NCBI GenBank assembly: GCA_023213395.1
Contig: CM041465.1
Span: 219,983,741-220,047,740 of the forward strand
DNA: 64,000 nucleotides
DNA from: Cycas panzhihuaensis
Lineage: Eukaryota > Cycadophyta
Direction: 5' to 3'
The position numbers and the translations under genes are program-made. This document shows, in pieces, positions 57,341 to 64,000 of the stretch. Each line of letters opens with the position of its first letter. Position 1 is the first letter of the stretch. Below the pieces are notes generated by a model that did not search any database, had not been told where the DNA came from, and saw only the letters and a program-made list of their open reading frames with translations.

Positions 57341-58487
57341 ATAACCTATTATTAATTTTTGATTCCGATGAATTTGAAGCATGTCCTCTAGGGGGTGGTC
57401 CATATTTAAAAAAATATTTATCTTCAGCGTGACCATTTCTATAACAATAAGTACAATATAATTGATCTCTTTTTCCATAATTGAGACTTTGACTCCTTGG
57501 TTGAGAATGATTAAGATTGAAAGATCTCCCCCTTTCCTCAAAGAATTGAGTAGGATTGTTTCTTGGTTGGTTATCATGATAGTTCTAAGTTGATCTTGAA
57601 GGTTGCAAATTCCCATGATAATGTGGACAGCAAGGATAATTATCAACTTCTCTTCTTTGGTTATGATTTCTTGGAGCGTTAGGATTTCTTAGAGGGTTTT
57701 CATGTTGTGGGGGTCCTTCTTATTTATTTTTGTTAGGGGCTTGATATCGTGGAGGATCTTGTCTGGTTTTGTTTCTAGGATTTCCATCTTTTCTCCTTGG
57801 AGGAGATTTATTTTGTTTTAAGGTTCTTGCTTGAGGGTTAGATTGAATGTTGGCCTTTGTAGCAAAGGCATGTTCTAAAGTTTCATTTGTAGTTTGTTAC
57901 TCTTCTATAGACATGAGCATAGCACTAAGTTGTTCTACTTTGAGGGTACTTAGAATTTTTAATACACTAATACTAGTAGCTACTATTTCAAAATGTCTTA
58001 CAGCTCCTACACATCTAAGGATTCGTTTAACTACCCTTTGTTCAGTTAAGGTATCCCCAAGTGACCTTATTTGGTTAACGATATCTTAAACTTTAGTCAT
58101 GAATTCAGTTACTGATTCGTGAGGCATCATACGTAAATTTTCAGACTTACTTCTCAAGTTTTGTAATTTAGAGGAGGCAGCTCCTTCATATATAAGTTAT
58201 AAAGTGTCCCAAGCCTCTTTGGACTTAACAGATTCAGTGACTCATGGAAATACATGATCTTCTAATACGCAAAAGATAAGGGCTAAGGCTTTGTTATCCT
58301 TTTTGACATTTTCTTTGTATGTAATTTTTTATTCATCAGTTGGATTTGATCCCAATTCGTTGTAACCAGTTCTCACTATATCCCACATATCATTTGCTAT
58401 GAGGATGGGCCTCATCCTCCTACTCCAGTTAAGAAAATTATTTCTATCAAATTTTAAGATAATCATGTTCCCAAAACTAGACGTCAT
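57341..58487 (-). pseudogene. J gag
   Basis: Start chosen at MTSSFGNMIILKFDRNNFLNW (58487), by agreement with C; 12 codons upstream are open but not conserved. Then RRMRPILIANDMWDIVRTGYNELGS. Stops and a frame change follow near 58325. At the end the knuckle region reads YCTYCYRNGHAEDKYF-like (about 57460-57415), with the last cysteine changed to tyrosine. Confidence 0.75.
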
Positions 58488-60116
58488 TTTGAACCAAAGT
58501 TGTGTAAAATGTGATAAATACAATATAAAAAAAGGTTAAATGTGAATATTAAAAAATATTTGAATGTAAAATATTTAAAAAGGTTTAAATGAAAAAAATA
58601 TTTCCAAGTATATCCCAAAGTTTTTCCAAAGTTTTGAATAAGTGAACTAGGACTTATAAAGGCTATTAGGCTCTAAGTTTAAGTTTCTCCTGGGGCAACC
58701 TTCGGTTGCTATTCTATTTAGTGGCGCCTACCCACAGATGGAAAAACAGAGATCCAATATACTGGTATGTGAGCACTAGGCTCTATATACCTCAGTACAC
58801 AGGCTGCTAAGAAAGCTTTGACACCCCCCTAAATTGTTGGTCCACCTGCACCGAACTTATGCCTAACAACAGATCTAGCGGTGAAGGTTATCAAACTAAG
58901 GCACTCACCCTCTCCAGGTCTAGCCTTGGTCTCCAAACACCATGAAATGAATAGGTTCTACACATCAGCGTGCCACTAATTACACCTGATAGCTAATGGC
59001 TGTCCTCATCTAATATGAGTAGGTCGATTAGCATGTGTAGGGTGGTAACTTCAGGGGTCCTAACCGTTCCCCTTACAAGGCTGGAAAAATAGGGTGGTTC
59101 AATTTGGAATTATCTTATTTAATATAAAAAATAAACTAATTAGCAATGTGGTCTTACTTAGAAAAAAGGTTCATTTGATATAATAAAGAAAAAACTGGAA
59201 AGTAAAATAGTATGTTCTAAGCAAGATGAAATAAATAATAACATTTTGAAATGAATAAAATCTCCTTTTTAAAAAAATATAATACTCTTCAAATGGATGA
59301 AATATGTCTTTAAAAATGTAATTTTTATAAGTGCAAGAAAAAGATGATATTTTTCAATAATAATGAAATAATTTTTTTTTAATAAATGTATGATTTTCAA
59401 ATAAATGACACACTTATGATATGGAATTTCAAATACACTTGATAAATAAGAAAACTTTCAATAATTATGTGTTTAAAGTAAACTTTAAATATGAATATAA
59501 CAAGGATCCTTTTTACTTATACAAAGCTGAAATAAACTTGAAATATAAAGAGTTTTCAACCTTTAATTTCTCAAATGAGTAAATATAAAACTTCAATGCA
59601 AGAAAAATGACTTTCCTTTTTAGTATAAAAAAAATTTTGCCTTAAGAAAGATAAATATAGTTGAAAAATAAAATATATGTATGTATATTGTTAGTTGCTT
59701 TATGAACAATTTCTGTTACTAAACAACTTAAAAATACTTATATGAAGGTCAAGTAGAAACCTTGAACATATGTGATAAACAACCAATGAGAAATAAATAG
59801 AATTTTCTTAAAAAAGTTTGAAGGGCAAGCCTATTAGGATGTACTTGTATGCTCAACTTTAATAGCTTGAAAACTATACTAACCAACATTAGAATAACTT
59901 GAAATTGTACCAATATGTAGATTAATAAAATGTGAATCCAATGGAACTAACCGTTTTGAAAACGGATTCCAATAAGTCAAGATTTGAATGATTCAAAGGT
60001 ACAGACCTCCTTTTGAGGCCTAACAAGAGCAGGGAGCTCAAAATTGCATAAAATTGCTAATAAAACTTTAGAAAATATTGAAAAAATAATCAAATATATT
60101 TTGTAAAACTACTAAA
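58488..60116 (-). other. J leader (partial)
   Basis: Non-coding, homologous to the C leader; 58630-59105 is the conserved, less AT-rich block. The phrase CCAATGGAACTAACCGTT at about 59940 corresponds to CCAACGGATTTGACCGTT in C (about 26840). Stops at the K LTR. Confidence 0.75.
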
Positions 60117-60443
60117 TGATGGAGCCGGAGGAGCAGAGCAGGATATCACGAGACTTTCATCTTGAGTACAACGGCGATTTCCGAAAGAGTGGCGGTGTTA
60201 ATAAACACCAGGGAGGTATTCCCAACCCTTAAATAGAGATTCGGGGAGGCGTCGGGCGCCATCACCTAGGCACAACAATTAAGGTTAGTTTGAAAAATAT
60301 AAAAATAAATAAGCGGTGATACGTACCTCACGTGAGTGGTCGGTCAGGGCGGCTGAGCAGTTCAGGTGCCCTAGGGGCCCTCAAAGGCGGCTTTGAGGGG
60401 CCCTAAGCGCTGTAGTGCATGAACATTGGGATTATTCCCAACA
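60117..60443 (-). repeat. K 3' LTR
   Basis: 327 bp, TGATGGAGCC...CCCAACA in plus reading. Less decayed than the J LTR: more CG pairs remain (GGCGTCGGGCGCC). Confidence 0.88.
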
Positions 60444-61010
60444 TTCTTCCCCATAAGCCCAATGTGTATGACTCCTAAATCATCTCTGAACTTTTCAAAC
60501 TTGATTTTCCCAAGGCCTTTGTGAAAATATCCATTGTTTGATCTTGATTGCTCTGATAAGTCAACTCTATACGCTGCCTTGTACAAGTTCGAATGAAGTG
60601 GTATTGAGTTTCAATGTGCTTTGTTCTGCCGTGGAATACTGGATTTTTGGTCATTTGAATAGCGCTCTGATTGTCACACCAAATGTTAGTGGGGCCTTGC
60701 TGTTTAATTTGAAAATCTGTAAGAGTCTTCTTAACAGTTGATTCACGAGGCACCTAACTGCTGACTTTATATTACCTTGGTGTGGATAAGGAAGCGGTAT
60801 TTTGTTTCTTTGAACTCCAAGCTCTGCTTCTTGATCCCATACTAAATGCATAACCGAAGTAGATTTTCTATCATCAATATCACCCATTCAATACTGTAAC
60901 CCGTTAAGCTGAAACTTCGGATGTAGGTTTGTAGTATAGTCAAAGTCTGAAGTCCCTTTAAGGTATCGAGGATTCTTTTAGCGACTTGCCAATGGGATGT
61001 CTTTGGATCT
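60444..61010 (-). pseudogene. K RNase H (many small deletions)
   Basis: Pieces in different frames: GDIDDRKSTS (60887), NIWCDNQSAIQMTKNPVFHGRTKHIETQYHFIR and MDIFTKALGKSSLKSS (60680-60480). The wording is closer to the family consensus than J, but at least five frame changes occur in 550 bases, each a loss of one or two bases compared with J. Confidence 0.8.
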
Positions 61011-61930
61011 GCATAAATCTAGATACAACACTTACGAATATGTTATATCGGTCGAGTAGAGGTTAAATAAAGTAGGCTACCAATCAATTGTCTATAGTGA
61101 GTGGGATCAAGCGAGGTTGAGTCATCATCTTAGAGAGTTTAATTCCAATTTCTGCCGGTATTGATAATGGTTTACGCTTGTCATATTAAATCTTTGTAGA
61201 AGGTCTAGTATATATTTACGTTGAGAGATAAATATTCCTTGTTTATCTTGCCACACTTCTAATCCTAGGAAGTAGTGCATAAGACCTAAGTCTGTCATTT
61301 CGAATTCCTTACACATAGCTTCTTTAAATTGATTTAAAAGTTGGGAGTCATTTCCGGTATAAATTAAGTCGTCTACATAAAGTCCTACGATCAATATCGA
61401 ATCTCCTTTAATTTTAGTGTATAGGTTTGGATCTGCTTGAGATCTTTCAAAACCTTGATCTTTAAGATATGTGTCTATACGGGAATACCAAGCCCTAGGT
61501 GCTTGTTTTAGACCATATAAAGCTTTCTTTAACTTATACACTTTGTTTTCTTCCCCCCTGACTTCAAAAGCAGGGGTTGAGAGACATAGATATCTTCTTG
61601 AATATAACCATTTAAAAAGCACTTTTCGTCCATTTGATAAACAGGCCAACCCATTTGGGCGGCTAAACTTATTATCATGCGAACTGATTCCATTCTAGCA
61701 ACTGGGGCAAATGTTTCGGTATAGTCTATGCCTTCTTTTTGGGCATATCCTTTGGCAACTAAACGAGCTTTATATTTATCAATTGATCCATCAGAGTGGA
61801 ACTTAGTTTTATAAACCCATTTGGTTCCAATGGCTTTCTTTCTTGGTGGTAAGTTTACAAGTTCCCAAGTATCATTTTTAACGATAGATTTATATTCCTC
61901 TTGCATGGCTTTTGCCAAGACTCATGTTGA
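61011..61930 (-). pseudogene. K reverse transcriptase
   Basis: 61918-61529: [62 protein letters not shown], then [17 protein letters not shown], where a small deletion disturbs DVKSAFLNG. 61575-61125: [41 protein letters not shown] (YVDD kept), MTDLGLMHYFLGLEVWQDKQGIFISQRKYILDLLQRF. No in-frame stops in these pieces; only frame shifts break it. Confidence 0.88.
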
Positions 61931-63180
61931 TTAGCCTCACCAAAGGTTTGAGGCTCATGACTTTCAAGTAACTTACTCATTAGAGCAAAGTTAACTTTGT
62001 GTGAACGTGTAGATCTTCGATTGTTATCCAATATGTTTCCTAAGTCATGATTGCGTTGAACCCATTTAGGTAGGGGTTGTAATGGTGGTTGAGGTGATGT
62101 TGTTTCCCTAGTAGTTTCCGGAGAGTTTCTCCACATAGGGGGCACATATTTAGATGTATTTGGTGCATTAAACTTAATAGTAATGTCCTTTTGTTGTTCG
62201 TGATTATTTTGATAGTAGGTGTCTTCTTGAAATTTGACATCCCTACTCAGAATAACTTTTCGGATTTGGGATCATAAACTTTGTAAGATCTTGATGATTC
62301 ACTATATCCAATAAAGATACATTTTACACTATGATCATCTAATTTGGTTCTTCTTTGGTCGTGGATGTGGGCATAGGCTAAAGCGACCAAATACCTTAAG
62401 GTGACGGATACTAGGTTTATAACTTTGTCCATGCTTCTTCCGTGTCTTCCCTCTAACGACTTTTGTGGAACATCGATTAAGTAAGTAGGCTGCGGTATGG
62501 GCTTGACCCAAAATTCATGGCCTAAGTTTTTATCTTTAAGCATACAACGTGCCACTTCTACGATAGTTACATTTTCCTTTCAGCTACACCATTTTGTTGT
62601 GGGGTGTAGGGGTTGGTATGTTGTCGCCTAATCCCATGTTGGATACAGTAATCCTTGAAGATATTAGAGGTAAATTCTCCCCCATTATCGGATCTTAAGG
62701 AGAGGATATGATATCCAGTTTGTCGTTCAACAAAGGTTTTGAAGTCAACAAAGTGGTCGAAAGCATCAGATTTGTATTTGAGAAAGAACACCCAAGTCTT
62801 TCTTGTAAAGTCATCAATAAATGTAAGGAAATATTTGGCACCTGCCAAGGAGGGAGTGGCCATTGGGCCACAAATATCTGTGTATACGAGTTGAAGAGGG
62901 GCAGATGTCCGATGGCTAAAGTCTGGAAAGCTTTCTCTATGATGTTTTCCAAGAAGGCATCCCTCACACAACTCTTTGTTAACATCAATAGGGGGTAAGC
63001 CATTAACCATATCTAATCTTTTCATAAGGGCTAAACTTGTATAATTAAGGTGACCGAAACGTCGATGCCATAGGTCACTATCCATAGTAGTTGTGGTTCT
63101 AAGGGCATATGTTTCTGAGGGGGTGATAGTAAGTTTAAATAGACGATCTTTAGTCATGATACCCCTAGCAACAATAGCTT
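61931..63180 (-). pseudogene. K integrase
   Basis: 63157-62570 is open without stops: LWHRRFGHLNYTSLALMKRL and CEGCLLGKHHRESF (all zinc residues), YTDICGPMATPSLAGAKYFLTF (first aspartate), LRSDNGGEFTSNIFKDYC (second aspartate), PYTPQQNGVAERK (glutamate). A frameshift follows at about 62573, then ARCMLKDKNLGHEFW, AYAHIHDQRRTKLDDHSVKCIFIGYSE and the linker MPPMWRNSPETTRET. The DDE triad and zinc finger are complete here. Confidence 0.92.
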
Positions 63181-63500
63181 CATTTTGTCATTTATCTTTG
63201 ATGACACATTCGCCGTTGTCAAAAATTACTTTATAGTCTTGTCCCATCATCTGTCCTACCGATAGTAAGTTTTTCCTTAAAGCGGGGATGTATAGAACAT
63301 CATTTAAATATTTGTATTCACCACTATCAGTCAATAAGGCAATGTTACCTTTTCCAATCGATTGGTGAGAAGTGTTGTCTCCAAACATAATAGACCCTTT
63401 CTTATTTGTATCCAAAGTTTGAAATAATTGTTCTCTATGGGTCATGTGGGTGGAACAACCGGAATCAATGTACCAACTATCATCCTCTTCTTCCTGGTTT
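63181..63500 (-). pseudogene. K protease
   Basis: DDSWYIDSGCSTHMTHREQLF with intact DSG (about 63475), GSIMFGDNTSHQSIGKGNIALLTDSGEYKYLNDVLYIPALRKNLLSVGQ, then DNGECVIKDK and a stop at about 63187. One open frame with the end of gag. It would cut the gag-pol precursor. Confidence 0.9.
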
Positions 63501-64000
63501 GAAAAACTAGATAGAAATAACCTATTGTTGATTTTAGATTCTGATGTATTTGACACATGTCCTCTAGAGGGTGGTCCATGTTTTGAAAAACACTTATCTT
63601 CAGTGTGACCATTTCTACGACAATAAGTGCAATATAGTTGATCTCTTTTTCCATAACTAAGATTTTGAGTCCTTGGTGAAGAGTGATCAAAGTTGAGAGG
63701 TCTCCCCCTTTCCTCATAGAATTGAGTATGAGTATTTCTTGGTTGGTCACGATAGTTTTGAGGTGTGGTAGAAGGTTGTGGGTTCCCATGACAATGTGGA
63801 CAACAAGAATGATTTTCAACTTGTCTTTGTTGGTTAGGGTTTCTTTGAGTGTTCGAATGTCTTGGAGAGTTTTCATGTTGTGGGGGTCGTCCTTGTCTAT
63901 TATGAGGAGCTTGGTATCGTGGAGGATTTTGTCTAGGTTCAATTCTAGGGTTTTCATCTTTTCTCCTTAAAGGGGATTCATTTTGTTTTGAAGTGCTATC
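63501..64000 (-). pseudogene. K gag, C-terminal part
   Basis: Reads from the window edge as a basic, proline/glutamine/asparagine-rich RNA-binding region, then a perfect zinc knuckle CTYCRRNGHTEDKC (about 63635-63594; CX2CX4HX4C), then HGPPSRGH and NNRLFLSSFSNQEEEDDSW running into protease. No stop in this frame. A histidine/cysteine-rich HSCCPHCHGN near 63805 could be a second metal-binding site. The N-terminal half is outside the window. Confidence 0.88.

Larger units (their letters stand above)
53897..60116 (-). mobile_element. J: Ty1/copia element, 5' end cut off by K
   Basis: 3' LTR 53897-54235, then RNase H, RT, integrase, protease, gag (58487) and 1.6 kb of leader, where K begins. No primer site or 5' LTR of its own before 60117; these should lie beyond the right end of K, outside the window. 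Protein wording and leader are the same family as C and K. CTTTT precedes the LTR (53892-53896) as the unpaired half of a target duplication. Confidence 0.85.
60117..64000 (-). mobile_element. K: Ty1/copia element, runs off the window
   Basis: 3' LTR 60117-60443, then RNase H, RT, integrase, protease and part of gag. The 5' LTR, primer site and most of gag lie beyond 64000. Same family as J. The part from 62570 to 64000 is well preserved, with all visible protease, knuckle and integrase active residues present, but 60440-62570 has many one- and two-base deletions relative to J and C. Inserted in the leader of J in the same orientation. Confidence 0.9.

Noticed and set aside
62695-63003. Other open frames over the K integrase, both strands
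   Set aside because: Shadows of the integrase frame; no conserved motif in them.

Overview
The window is plant nuclear DNA of an AT-rich, repeat-dominated genome. The evidence is the Ty1/copia and Ty3/gypsy elements with plant-type primer sites (initiator tRNA-Met for the copia-like ones), several kilobases of (AT)n/(AC)n microsatellite, and the absence of any recognisable host gene. The species cannot be told from the sequence. Every protein-like stretch I can identify is a decayed LTR-retrotransposon gag or pol, so the window is a record of insertions rather than a set of working genes.

Layout. (1) 1-7467: Gy1, a plus-strand Ty3/gypsy element entered from the left (RT, RNase H, integrase, an unrecognised downstream ORF relic, 3' LTR). 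Its LTR carries a 10-bp-period minisatellite and is broken by a solo LTR (X, 6599-7249) lying between two 180-bp direct repeats. (2) About 7468-43513: Gy2, one minus-strand gypsy element split into three pieces by two nests. Nest one is A (10581-31886, minus) containing B (11687-30100, plus) containing C (14327-29350, minus) containing D (15132-21324, plus). Nest two is E (34533-43259, plus) containing F (35580-40581, minus). D is therefore five insertions deep. Matching LTR pairs, primer sites, polypurine tracts and 5-bp target duplications (AGATT for C and ATAAG for B are exact; A, D, E and F have one mismatch) fix these boundaries.

(3) 43514-48851: a plus-strand LTR end with primer site (H, 44246) whose partner is not seen, a 1.5-kb (AT)n/(AC)n/(GT)n tract, and 2.8 kb of unassigned AT-rich DNA with two perfect hairpins and a purine/pyrimidine tract. 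(4) 48852-50860: I, a compact complete non-autonomous element with an exact ATTTT duplication. (5) 50861-53896: mostly unassigned, with a copia gag relic. (6) 53897-64000: two minus-strand copia elements of one family, J and K. K sits in the long leader of J, has the best preserved protein-coding regions, and runs off the right edge. C belongs to the same wider family as J and K.

How the parts relate: A and B are two copies of one gag-only family, one inserted in the other in opposite orientation. A and I have different LTRs and different gag remnants but share a leader block of roughly 400-450 bp. C and J share an unusually long leader with a conserved, less AT-rich block. Decay is mainly transitions that turn CAG/CAA into TAG/TAA, as expected for methylated repeats. 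K additionally shows a cluster of one- and two-base deletions that may be assembly error.
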